From: Larix kaempferi | Taxonomy: Eukaryota; Streptophyta; Pinopsida; Pinales; Pinaceae | Length of the DNA: 64,000 nt | Reading direction: 5' to 3' | Assembly: GCA_027924585.1 (NCBI GenBank) | Contig: BSBM01000140.1 | Span: forward strand, 11,485,501-11,549,500 | Shown here: positions 1 through 11,459 of the stretch, in pieces | Numbering within the stretch: the stretch's first letter is position 1 | Layout: each line of letters begins with the position of its first letter | Program-made: the position numbers and the translations under genes | Notes under the pieces: model-generated | What the model saw: only the letters and a program-made list of their open reading frames with translations | Told to the model about the DNA's origin: nothing | The model's database searches: none

Positions 1-2553
1 TCCAAGAGCCAAGAGCCAAAAATCTCTAGATGAATTTTACAATGAGGGGGTCTCCTCCTTATATAGGATAATAAAGACCAAAACCCTAGATCTCAAAACC
101 ACTTTTTGAAATGAGTGGTTGAGATTAAAAGATCTCACAACATAATCAATGGCTAAGATGAATCCATAACATAATATCACATGGATCACTCAACATAACA
201 ATAGCGCCCTCACTAAATGGTACAATAGAGGGTGACGTCATCCCACAAGAGGGGTATAAAGTACAATAATCCACCTCATGATGACTAGGACATGATAAAA
301 TAAGCACACGGTGGGGCTAGGAGGTATAAATCCTTGCTAGCTCACCCCAAGGCACAATGAAATAATAAAAATATGTCCAATATAATAATAATGACCAAAA
401 CTGTCCTCAGAATCCATGACAGTCGAGCAGTAAATGTCCTCCTGTGATCAATCTGGAGATACCCACATGGTGAAAAATGACTGGAAGATAGTGAGATCAA
501 CCTGGAAGACCTCTGTGAAAACCAAATGCCAAAACCTTGCCTCAATTGCCCAAATCGATTTCCTCAGTGACCACTTTATCCCATTTTTTAACTGCCTCGG
601 GAACTGTGAAAATGCCAAAACTGCCTCCTAGGGTGCTAGCGCTGTCCATCTGAGCCCACCAGGCTCTCCGGGAGGGGGGATAAATGGTAATAACAAGTGG
701 CTGGACCACCCCCTCCATCATCAGCGCCCTAGGTGAACTGGCCTCTCGGGGCCCCTGCTGCTCAGGCTGGGAAATCAGCCCCAAATCTGGTCAACAAGTG
801 TAAAACTGCATCAATCACTGTCAGAAGTGCCCGGAACTGAAAGATAAGTGTCTCAATGGATCCAGAAGACCCAAATCCACTAGGAATGAGTACTCATACA
901 CCCTGGGTTGCCCTAGTGGGCCAGCTGTAGGGTCCACCATATATGGACAATGTATAATCTGCTGATCTGTAATAATAATAACCTGCTGAACTGGATCAAA
1001 CATCATCTGTATCATATGTCCATCATATGATATCATCATCAAACATGTGGGACCATAAATCATCACCAATAATCATCATACATGGTCCACATCATCACGG
1101 ATCCCAAGAATATATATAATCAAGGATAAATCACATCAGTAGACTAAGACAATGCTTCTTTAATCACTTCATAGCTAAGCTCAAAGTATAAATTCCATTC
1201 AGTGGCATTAATCAAGTTAACATATTCCGTGATTATATAAAATTACTTGCACCCTAGTTCAAATGACAAACTTACCCATTGGACATGGTCAAACTGCTAG
1301 TGAAGGATGAAGGCTAGGAGCAAGGTTGGGCCAAGGGTTTGACTTGTCTAACTTAACTTAAAAATACTTTGGACTGGGAGAAGGGGGAAGCTACAAACTC
1401 TGTGCTGGACAAAAGAACACGGGGGATGGCTGTGCCTCACAAATGGATAAGTTGTTTAGAGAGTGCTTATTCAACTTAGGCATCATGTCTACATCAAGTT
1501 GATTCAAGTTCATTAGGATCATTCAATTTATTTCCATGGCCTTTTTGGCCTACATAACCCTTCGGATTTCAGATGTGCTGAGAAGCACAACTAGTTGCAG
1601 CTTACATCCAGGGCATGTTTTTTTTATATATTCACAAGGTCAGCAATTGTTTAGATATAGCTTTTAAGAACTATTGCTTTTTGGACCTTTCTTTATACTC
1701 TTCGAGGAGTATTTTTAGCTTTTCATTGCTCTTGCCCTTTTTTTTGTTTCCATGGGCGAATTTATTTAGTTTCCACAGGTAGAACATGAGCTTTCAGTTT
1801 TAGCCAACAACATCTCAAGTGACTAGGGGGAGTTCGAGCCAAGGCCTACAATCCAACTCACCAAAGGCAAGTTCTGTCACCAACTCAGAGCCGAGACACT
1901 GAATAAACAGGGATGCGGTCCAAACACAGAGGTAGAAAAATGGGGAAGTCCTCAGTATCAGAAAGTCAAATAAGACAAGTCAGGGTTTAAAGTCAAACAG
2001 GAAGGTCATGTATGGATGGAGACAAGTGGATATGGAGCCTACACTAGCAGACAACAGGTGTCGGGAAAGACCATGTCTATGTAAGGTGAAATACCAGTAA
2101 GTTTTGTTAAATGATCTAAAAGTGCAAGCAATTGTCCATTTTAAGGTTTACAGTTTATTTTAAATAGTTTGCCACATCAGGAGTAATATACCAAGCACAT
2201 GCTATAATCATGACTAAATCAACAAGCTAATAATCCACTGTCAGTGAGAACATATCCATAGATCATACCACATCATCATAATAGCAATCATCATGCATCA
2301 TCTGAAACACTGCTGAAGTACATCTCTAGGCACTGAACTGAAACTATAATGGGATAAGTGGTCACATCAGTCATCCAATCTGAACTCTCAAGGTTCAGCC
2401 TTGACACAAGGTCATATACAAATCTGAATAATATACTGCTCTGATCATGAGTGATCCATAATATATAGCCATGCTCTGGAATAAATGAAGCTCTGGAATG
2501 TGCAGATATCTGCTGTACAAGAATAGTAGCCCTGCTACTATGGTGTGATAACA
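1..2553 (-). mobile_element. LTR of family B, partial (5' start at 2553)
   Basis: Read on the minus strand, this begins at 2553 with TGTTATCACACC followed by the AGTAGC/GCTACT hairpin typical of the family. It runs to the window edge, which falls in the transcription-end region (the AGAGCC block near position 10). It matches 22200-24830 block by block: the shared rapidly readable blocks include the one around 55-110 versus 22235-22300, and 640-800 versus 22850-22990. No coding capacity was seen and the short open frames here are chance. The bases just right of the end are GGTCC; the partner flank is outside the window. Confidence 0.75.
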
Positions 2554-3737
2554 GGTCCCGAATACAACTTCTCGGCAACATCGGCGAAAAAATCGGGAAA
2601 AATCGGCAAAAGTCGACGAACATTAAAAAATACAAAATACATTCATTTTTTTCATAATTTTAAACATATAACGTAACAATAACATCAGATAAACACATTA
2701 CAACATAAATATGAAGAAATCACTAATATATAGATGTAGTGGATGCAAATAACTTGGAGTGGTTTGATTTCAATGACTCGGACTGTTAAAAATTACATAA
2801 ATTTTACAATTTTAATGAAAAAAAATATATATTAAAGATTCCAAGCTATGATTCCAAACCATTAGAAACAAAATATTATCAAAATGGCACCGAGCGCAAT
2901 ACATATCTAAATCAAAATTGAAAAAACATAATCATCAAAATCATTGTCTATGTCGAGATCATATTCATCAATAGCACCATGTTCCCCCACCTCTAGGCTC
3001 TAAACTTTGCCTTTGCCTCCAATCTCGAAGTTCATCCTCCAAGGACATCAATTAACATCGTACAATTTTGTTCAAACTTCTTAATCCAAGCATTAAAATA
3101 AGGTAGAAAGAGCTTCCCATACTTAATAAGTGATTTTGCTTGACTGAAGGGTACATTTTTTTTATTAAGGTCATGACAGTGGAATTCAAACAACTTTAAC
3201 AATCAGGCATCGACACCACCAACATCAAGGTACATAGAGTTTGATGTACTTCATTAAATTCCAATCCCTTACCCACATACATGATAGAATCCAATGGAAA
3301 CGTTGGAATCCTGAAATCCTGAAAACCATTAAGTCTATTGAATTCTAAATGGGATCTAAAATCCTACTTTTTGCATATGAAGTCTGATGAGGTTGGAACC
3401 ACTCTCAACATCCTGAAACAGTTAATGGTAATGTTAAAAATTTAAGTAAAAGGATGGAAAATGAATTTAACATTACCATTTAGTATTGTTGACATCAATG
3501 TTACATGTACAAAACTCATCAAATTTATAAAAAAAAAACGGAGTTTTTTAAACTGTCAAAAAACCTGGGCGATTTTTTCCTTCAACTCACGATTTTTTCG
3601 AAAAAAAACGTCGATTTTTTAAAAAAATGTGATTTTTAAGCACCGATTTTTTGGCAAAGGTAAAACCTCCTGACTTTTTCAAAAAGTCGCGGAAAAAGTC
3701 GTGATTTCTCGACGATTTTTGCAACGTTGGTGTCAAG
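2554..3737. mobile_element. possible hAT-like DNA transposon remnant
   Basis: This segment separates two family-B LTRs and is unlike either. Both ends carry runs of a CGATTTTT/AAAAATCG motif (2583-2625 and 3560-3725), and the outermost parts read CAAC (2576) and GTTG (3729) as weak inverted termini. Dense subterminal copies of such a motif are seen in some plant hAT elements. I found no matching 8-bp target duplication and no readable transposase, so this could also be a simple AT-rich repeat. Confidence 0.3.
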
Positions 3738-6364
3738 TTAGTAGTCATCCTTTAGCCTAGCCTCTTGATTTTTAGCCTTCACCCTTTACTAGCAAATTGA
3801 TCACAACTATGAAGTGAGTATGGTTTTGAAAGTCAGGTCTGAGTCATAGTAAATATTGAAAACACTATATATTTGGTTGGTAGTTCGCCAGCGAAATGAT
3901 TTCTATTTGTTATAATTATCACTTGAATGAATTGTAGAGCATGTTTTAACCTCTAACACTTGCAGCAGTTTGATGTTAGCCTGGTTCATATTTTGGGTCA
4001 TGTTGACTTGGTCAAACCTGGTTTGAGCAAAGTTAGCTACAGGACATGAGGTGGATAGACCTCCGATGATGCAGAGATATGATATGTGGTCTATTACAGC
4101 TCACCGAATGGTTCTATGCAGTGGTTACAAGTTTATGATGATGATTTGTGGTTTTCAGCATTGTTTGATCATTTACAGATTATTATTATTTTATCTGTAT
4201 GGGTATATTGGATATTTTATATGATCATGCAGAGATCCATAGGATGTATGAGTACACACCTAAGATGGATTTGGGCTCTCTGAGTCCAATGAGACAGCTG
4301 GTTTTTAGTTCGAGGCAGTTACAGTGATGATTTCCCTCAGTTTGCCTTTTTGGTGCAGTTTTGCCATGTGTAATGGCCTGTCAGAGCAAAGAGAGGATTT
4401 GATTGGTTCACCTAGGGCGTTGTATGAGGAGGGGGTGGTCCAGCCACTTGATTTTACCATTATACCCCCCACCCAGAGAGCCTAGTGGATTCAGTTTGAT
4501 AGTGCAGGCACTCCAGGTATCAGTTTGGGCAGGTTCACAATTCCCGAGGTAGATTAAAAATGGTGAAAATGGCTACTGAGAAATTCGATTTGGGTTACTG
4601 AGGTAAGGAAATGGCATGGGATGAGTTTTGATGATGAGTGTGATGTCTTCCACCCCTTCTCCAGCAGTTTCAGCATTCAGTGGGGCCCACACCCATTTCT
4701 CCGACACATTTTATGAGTTTTTGGAGCCTTTGGAGGCTCACGACTTTCCCAGAGGAGCACGATTTGGTGCTTAGGATGGTCATATGATGATATTGTGCCA
4801 TGGGGACACACTAGGGGTGTTAGACATTACCCCCTAGACCCACCATGAGCTTTATTCATGTTTAGTTTATCACTTTGAGTGGGACCCCCTCTCCTAGGGC
4901 GATTTTGTCCATTGATATGTTATATCTTTTATATTGATCGATGTACTTTATGTTGAGCTCATCTCAACCGTAGATTAGAACATTATGATCTTTTAATCTT
5001 AGCCATCCATTCAAAAGGTGGTTAGGGTTTTGGTATCTCTCCATCTTATTTAAAGGAGAGAGCTTTTCATTGTAAAGAGTCTTTGGCTCTTGGAATCTTG
5101 ATAATAGAAAAACTTCTTGTGGAAATTCTTGGGTCTCCTTTGCATTTGATATTCTTCGATGGTGATTGGAAAGTCTATTGCATCCTAGCATTTGAGTATT
5201 TGTGGTGATATCTATATTTTCGTGGAAACTTTGTCTTGTCAATAGGAGGGCGACTTTACTTGGGCGTTTTTGCAGGGCTTCCTCAACTCGCTTGCTTGGC
5301 TTCGCTTGTATCAGGGGGTTATCATTAGTATCATTGTGATCTATGGTTTCATCTCGTTATTTCTTTTGTAGCATTTGTTTATTTCTCTTTATGCATCAAA
5401 TCTGATATTGTTGACGTTTCTTGTGCAGGAGAGAGGGCGCATTAGCTTCCTTGGGCAAATCAATTTGCATCGAATACTGATCCAAATCTTCTCAAATTGA
5501 TCGAGAAGGCATAGATCATCATCATCAAGGTATCTACAAGATTTCCCAGGTAAGATCTATAGATTTGTTCTTCTTTTCTTGGTTCCAATCCATTGGCATC
5601 TTTATTTTACTGTCAAAACCCTCATTTAAAATAATCGAAAAATTCTCTGGCACAAATGACAAGGTTTACTGGCAAACCTTTTATGGGTATTGTAGATCGG
5701 GTCAAACCTTAGGTGGGTTCTCCTAGGTGTCAACTTTGGGGGACTTCCTAAGGCCAATTTCCCAACGCACTGATTTCCTCAACCCTCACGACTTTCCTAA
5801 GAGAGTTGGTTTGCATGTTGATTGATGCCCTGGTTGAGACTTTTGTGTTTTGATACTGTCATACCTGTCAATCAAGTCCATCCATTGGTACTAGATAGCC
5901 CCAATCCTGTTCCTAACCTCCCTATATGGGACACGATTCCCAAGGCAGTGGATTTTCATATCATTTGCTGGTACCTTGATTCTGGATCTGTCAATTAAGC
6001 TCATAAATCACTTGCATAACCATGTTGGATCAAATCTATATTGCTTAAGCTTCTTGATCCAATCCATTACTCACCTTGTGACATCATCCATAGATCTAGG
6101 GTTTACTATACCTAACACCTTACGTACTTCACTGTGTCTGATTTGATCTGGTGTCTTGGTTTGATCTCTCCTATCGGGAGTAGATCTGGGTCTCCCCCAT
6201 TGTTGTCTTCGGCTAGGACAACATCAAGTAAAGATTGCCTCGATTGGCATGACAACCATCCATTTGGGAGTCGAGGTTGCATTGGTTCACCTCTTCGATT
6301 GGCCGTCCCCTCTACCATCCTTAGGGATCCATCTATAGGGGCAACTACAAGTTTGGTGATAACA
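3738..6364 (+). mobile_element. LTR of family B, 5'-truncated
   Basis: Plus-strand copy of family B lacking its first ~1.3 kb. Blocks at 3985-4030, 4300-4620 and 5030-5110 mirror 23290-23340, 22740-23050 and 22210-22270 of the minus copy. The end at 6330-6364 (CAACTACAAG, then GATAACA) matches the reverse complement of 55981-56010, which fixes the 3' end of the family. The five bases after it (GGAGC) lead straight into a family-A LTR end, so this copy probably inserted into a family-A LTR. Confidence 0.7.
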
Positions 6365-6369
6365 GGAGC

Positions 6370-6520
6370 ACCCCCCTTGGTTTCGCTAGGGGTAAGCCTA
6401 GACGGAGGAGTCGAGTTATCAAGTGACAACACCTGACTATGACTTGCCCCCAAGGCCACACCAAGCGGCTTGAAGATTTCTGTTGTGTTCCCCCCTTAGG
6501 TGTGCATCTAGGCGGCAATA
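6370..6520 (+). mobile_element. 3' end of a family-A LTR (remnant)
   Basis: This contains the conserved end block of family A: CCCCCCTTGG, then GGAGGAGTC, then CTTGCCCCCAAGG, then GGTGTGC and a GGCGGCAA terminus. The same block ends S1 (17525-17679), S6 (54545-54699) and S7 (61575-61734), and appears inverted at the left ends of S2, S3, S4 and S5. Open frames on both strands here are by-products of this GC-rich block. Confidence 0.7.
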
Positions 6521-7581
6521 GACTCTTCAAAGGATTTCACACCCAATTCCCCTCACCCCCAAATATTTACCAGACAACATCATCAGGCAATGCATCGGTC
6601 CCCTCATGGTCACATGGACCTCATCAACATTGGCCTCCTCCTAGGACTTCACATCCCAATTCCACTCACCCAAAATATGCACCAGACGACATCATTCAGT
6701 AATGCATCAGTCCCCTCATGGTGATCGATGACTCAAGTTAAGAGCCATCATTTTCATCTCCGCGGACTACTTTATGTCTTGATGCACCTTCACAACAGCG
6801 TTGAATGCTTAACATGTGTTTGATCTTGTCATTTACGTATCTACACTACCTTTTGCATTTCTATTGAGTAATTAACTAGTTCTTTCTCTACTTTTAGTAT
6901 GGTACTGGTAGGAGTTGTTTTCACACTGCCATCATTTATTCTTTGAGTCACATTGACCAACTTTGAGGTCACTTGTTGGACATTAATAAATCATCTTCCC
7001 TTGTAAACAGCAATGCACGCTAACATACACCATGCCAAACTATTTCCGTAAAAACCAACAGTCCTACACATGTATCAATCTTTGTGTATGATTTGAAGTC
7101 AGCATGATAATGGAAACTGTTAAATTGATAATTTTATGAGTGGTAGTCGAAGTTACACATTCCCTTTATCGCCCATCTTTTCTTTCTGATTGTGCTAATC
7201 CATTAACAGCTGAGTATATAAATATATATACAATTCTAACATTTTCCGGCCAGCGTGAACAGCACTATCTCATCTGACTGGCAACAAAAATTTTGCAAAT
7301 TATGTGACTCCTACTCTAATAAAGTTATGTGCTCTAGGGAAGAAACGTAGGAGAATATAATAGACGCGGAATTCTACAAATACTCATAAAATAAGCTCAA
7401 TTATACTAAGAGAAACATTTTTATAGGAACATATAGAATTAAATACGATGTTTGCAGTCTTTCTAAAATCAAGTCCTATAAAATATTTTTAACCTCTTCC
7501 AAAAATGACCAGCATATGTTTCTCCTTCTCAACCCATCATAAATTGCCCAAACAATAAACAGTATTAAAAAGATAACTTAC
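6521..7581 (-). other. NRPD2: intron 3' of NRPD2 exon C; no other feature seen
   Basis: AT-rich DNA without recognisable repeats or coding. It starts, in gene direction, with the GTAAGT donor at 7581-7576. I looked for the next exon, which should begin with the conserved HPSHWGRVCF block, and did not find it between 1 and 7581. Confidence 0.5.
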
Positions 7582-7813
7582 GGGTATCTTGCATCGCCTA
7601 GCTTTGCAGCATACTGTACCCTCAATCGTGTTTTCCTCAATGCAGAAACAACTTGCAATGGATTAGTTTGGTTGACCGTAGCCACAACACCAGTGCATTT
7701 TACATTGGGTTTTGTAGGATGAGACCAATTTCCTGTTGAAAATGCTCTACCGAGACCATTCGTGATAATTGAAGCATCGGTATAAAACTCCATAGGCTTG
7801 AGATCCCTCCGTC
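7582..7813 (-). CDS. NRPD2: RNA polymerase IV/V second-largest subunit, internal exon C
   Basis: This 232-bp exon encodes about 77 residues. It completes a glycine codon split by the intron, then reads RRDLKPMEFY, ASIITNGLGRAFSTGNWSHP, an AVV-like linker, NPLQVVSALRKTR, and ends GDARYP with the last codon split. It covers the start of the fork region of the second-largest subunit. The GDARYP ending is characteristic of the Pol IV/V subunit; Pol II has a KPRQLH-type sequence there. The acceptor is AACAG at 7818-7814 and the donor GTAAGT at 7581-7576. The frame entering is phase 1 and leaving is phase 2, in agreement with exon B. There is no internal stop. NRPD2 is the shared catalytic-core subunit of the two polymerases that make siRNA precursors and scaffold transcripts for RNA-directed DNA methylation in the nucleus. 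Confidence 0.93.
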
Positions 7814-8011
7814 CTGTTACAGAATGAAAGAAACCACAGATAACGAAAAGTCATAAATGAGAAAGCTACAAACCATCGCATTGATAAGGCACACCTTAAG
7901 CATTTCCAATATATATCAGTTTACCTGAAAAATGCAAAGTACAATAAAATGAAACTCCAGCAACCTAACTTTATTAGAACATACTGCGATTTAGATATAG
8001 AACCGAAGTAC
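7814..8011 (-). other. NRPD2: NRPD2 intron of 198 bp
   Basis: Ordinary short plant intron with GTACTT donor (8011-8006) and AACAG acceptor. It contrasts with the next intron upstream, which is about 200 times longer. Confidence 0.85.
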
Positions 8012-8660
8012 CTGAGAGATCTTTCTGAATCTGCTTGGCCATTTGTCTACGGAACCGTTTGACCAAGATTTCGAGTTCGTGACCAAGCAGCTCACTTGCC
8101 AGTTCCATTCTCTTATTCCTGTAATCATCTTTGTTTTCGACCTGTCTTCGTCCAAAATAAGATAATAGAAGACAATTCACCATATACCCTAAAAACATGG
8201 CCTTTTGCTTGTGCCCCCCAATAAATGGAAAGAGATGCGCATTCAAGACTTCTTCAGCATTCTCAGTTTTAGGAAATTTGGATTTTTTGAGTTGACTATT
8301 GATGTAATCCCAGACATTATTTTTATTTCGGAAGCTTTTCAACTCAGCCTCTGCTTTATAAAGGGATGACAGCAATATATGACTCATCTCATAATCATCA
8401 AGTCCACAGCCAACCAATTGCATCATCTCTTTATCTGATGTGACACCTAGGGCATAAAATAGCAGCACCACTGGAACTGTAATCGAGAAAAATCTTACAA
8501 TAAGCACATCCCTTTCTTTAGCTGTCTTTTCAAGTTTGACAGAAACTTTGTTTCTATATTTAGCCAATTGATACTTAGAGGGTGTGTATGTGGCCATCCA
8601 AATGGGTGCACTTGATATCCAAATCCGATTGGTACACCGTTCCTCTTGGGCAACAAATAT
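8012..8660 (-). CDS. NRPD2: RNA polymerase IV/V second-largest subunit, internal exon B
   Basis: A 649-bp exon encoding 216 residues plus one base. It starts IFVAQEERCTNRIWISS, the direct continuation of the GGYFIIKGHEK end of exon A, and goes through the protrusion/lobe part of the subunit. Conserved blocks in order are VPVVLLFYALGVTSDKE, FLGYMVNCLLLS, NKRMELASELLG and MAKQIQKDLSG. The acceptor is TTTTACAG ending at 8661, after a good pyrimidine stretch. The donor is CAG/GTAC at 8012/8011. The joined exons follow the plant NRPD2 family without insertion or gap as far as I can recall it. An in-frame read-through upstream of 8660 exists but is intronic. Divergence from the angiosperm protein seems considerable, which fits a non-angiosperm seed plant but is not proof. 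Confidence 0.94.
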
Positions 8661-9792
8661 CTGTAAAATAAAAAAACAGGACTTCAGCAATTTCGAAGTT
8701 ATATCCTAAGTATAATATGTATATACTATATAGCATAAAGCATGTTCTAGCAAGACTGTCACTTTCAAGAAACAACTAAATTGCTGTGAATGGACTTTTT
8801 ATTCAAAAGTGTCATTCATAAGTTGTAAATGTAGAAACTCAAACATAATAATTGAAAACACAGGTGCCAAACTGCAGAAATAACCGTATGTGCCACAATT
8901 ATATTAATTTTCATGCAGCGCAATTTTGTTACTATTCGAACATGTATGAAGATTTCTATAACCAATAACATATCACTACCATTTGCATACACTAGTTGCT
9001 CTAGCAAAGATGTAGCCCAGTGGGCCAGAAGTGAAAACATGTTGAACAAAATTTCGACAATATAATAAAACATTTGCACTTCACCAACAGGTGTTTCTTC
9101 TTGATTATTGAATTCGACTTGTCGCAGATGTTATGGTCGAAACGCGATTACGATATGAGCAGTAATTTGAATGTTTAAAGGAGGAAGATAATTCCAACAG
9201 TTACAATGACAAAACACTGAAAAAGAAAAGATAGAAAGGTAAGACATCTGAGAAATTAGTTTTATTTTGGAAACAATATATCTGTTATTTCATTCAATTA
9301 TTTCTTATTGTCCATTGAAATTTTATATATTAAATGTTATATAAAGACGTCAAGAGGTAGTTCAAATATATTAATTGGATATTTCGTAGAATTGGTCAGA
9401 AAGACGGAGAGGATATGGGGCACCAAAGATGGGGAACTCTGGTGCTTCTTTTAAGACATCTAAAACGCTTTCAAAACGATTCTGCATGAAAAATAAAGGG
9501 AAGTGTTACCGGATGAATTAGCAGGTCAATTCATCGATAAGCAAAAACACTAGTGTACCCCAATGTCACCTCGGATACAATGTGCTACTTCTTCGGAAGT
9601 CAAAACCTCCAAGGGGAGAGCCCTTAGATAGATCACCTGAAGGAACTAAATGGCCAAATACAAAAATGTCTACACAAAAGATACCAATGACCAATGCCTT
9701 ATGGAGAAAATAAAGAGACATACCTCATAATTGCGTTCAACCAATAAATGATGCATCAACCATTCATATCTCATTCAATATCATTTGGGTCA

Positions 9793-10171
9793 TATTATCA
9801 CACAAAGTGTAGTTGTCTACTTGAAAGGTCCTATCCAGGATGGTAGAGGAAGACAACTAACCGGTGACACCTAAGAGGGCCTCGATTCCGTAGATAGATT
9901 GGTTGTCACGCCAATTGAAGCACTCTTCACTTCTTGATATCCAAGCCACGAATAACAAAGGGGGAGACCCTGATCTACTCTTGAAGAGAGAGATCTAACC
10001 CAAACACTCAAACAGGAAAATCAAACAGTGAAAACCAAGTGAAGGGTGAAGAACACTAGATTTAAGGATTTGAGCTATTGTGAGGCTTAAGGAAGATGAA
10101 ATATACAAGTTGATTAGTTCAATTACAATAGCTCATAATTAAGTGTAAATCCAGGATATAGGTGTTAGGGC
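9793..10171 (-). mobile_element. family-B LTR 3' segment, left of S1
   Basis: Matches the segment just right of 20334: the shared words include GGATGGTAGAGGAA, GGTGAC, GCACTCTTCACTT and GGGGGAGACCCT. It is cut at 10171 by solo LTR S1 and resumes at 17680. Confidence 0.65.
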
Positions 10172-11459
10172 TCTTGTCCACTAAGTTGCACTTTGGTGGA
10201 CTACTTGTGAACCACCGAAGACTTGAACAATTTCATTGTTCATTGCTAGAGTTCAGAGGTTCTTCAGGCCAAATTTTTCGGCCCTTTGTAAAAATTTGCA
10301 TGTCCAGACCCCTGCGAGGGAATTGTAATAAGTTGGTCTAAGCATGGTACTTTTGGCCTACCTTAGGTTTTGCCATCAAGGGGATACTCTAGAGTGTTTT
10401 TTCCTTGGGAATTATGCGTTGCGCTCTAGTGGCGTATAATTCTTGATTTTTTCACTCATACCTCCAAAGTTGGAGTATTTTCCATGGTGGTCGAGCCTAG
10501 GGAGGTTATTAAAGCCTATGTGTCTTTGTATTTTAAACATGCTAGCCATAAACAAATTTTCTCATTTAATAAGATTTTTTAATATTTTAATTAAAAAAAA
10601 ACAAAAAGTGATAAGAGTGTGGTTAGCGGGTGAAATTTGGCATGGGGGTGCTCATTTTCAAAATTAGAGCACCCACAAAACCTCTACACCCACTTTTCCG
10701 AAGTTCTAAGTAATTATTTTTCACTTAAATAAAAATTCTCTCGAAAATATTTTTGAGGAATTATTTAATTAAAAAATAATAAATATGAGCGAAAATCAAA
10801 CTCCTATATCAGTGGAATTTGGTCCAGTGAGGTGGCCCAGTTGAGTTGCCAAATGCATTTAAAGTAAATCCCAATCAAATTTGGGAGGAATCAATCAAGG
10901 ATTGAGTGAGGATGAGTTGTCCTCTCTTGGGAAATACGCCCTCTTCTCCTCTTGGGCGATTTTCATAGGTGCCTACTTGTAGATGGAAGGAGGAGCTTCC
11001 AAGGTTGGAGAGGGGGGCGCCCTCCTTAGGTGGCAACCACATCACCTCTCCATCCCTCAAATGGAGCTCCAATCAACACCAATCAAGGGATTGGATCCCT
11101 CTCTTCAAGCAAATGCATCCCCTCTCCGTAATTCGCCCTCACCTCTCTCTCATGTCTATAATAGCAAGGTGTCTATTGCTCATTTCTCACTGATAGAAAG
11201 ACATAGAACCTTTGCTCCTGAGTATTGTAATTTTGTATTTCAAGTAATAAGATTGAAGACTTTGGAGATCGATTTGGATTCTTGGTTCCATGCATGCACC
11301 ATTCTTTCGTTGAGGTGACATCTTTGGAGTTTCATTTTTCTTATGCAAGTAATTGTTTAGATCTAGCTTTGTAGAACAAACATTTATTGTTGTTAATTTG
11401 TTTGTTTATGAGCATGTTATCAAGATTTAAGAGTAATATTAGTATTCGGTTATACAACA

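Noticed and set aside
6112-6459. Open frames on both strands of about 100-115 codons
   Set aside because: They overlap the end of a family-B LTR and the GC-rich end block of a family-A LTR, and the same frames recur wherever these blocks occur.
7582-8660. Exons belonging to Pol I, II or III instead of Pol IV/V
   Set aside because: The GDARYP ending, DLKPMEFY and NPLQ...LRKTR stretches follow the plant NRPD2 pattern; Pol II carries a different sequence at the fork.
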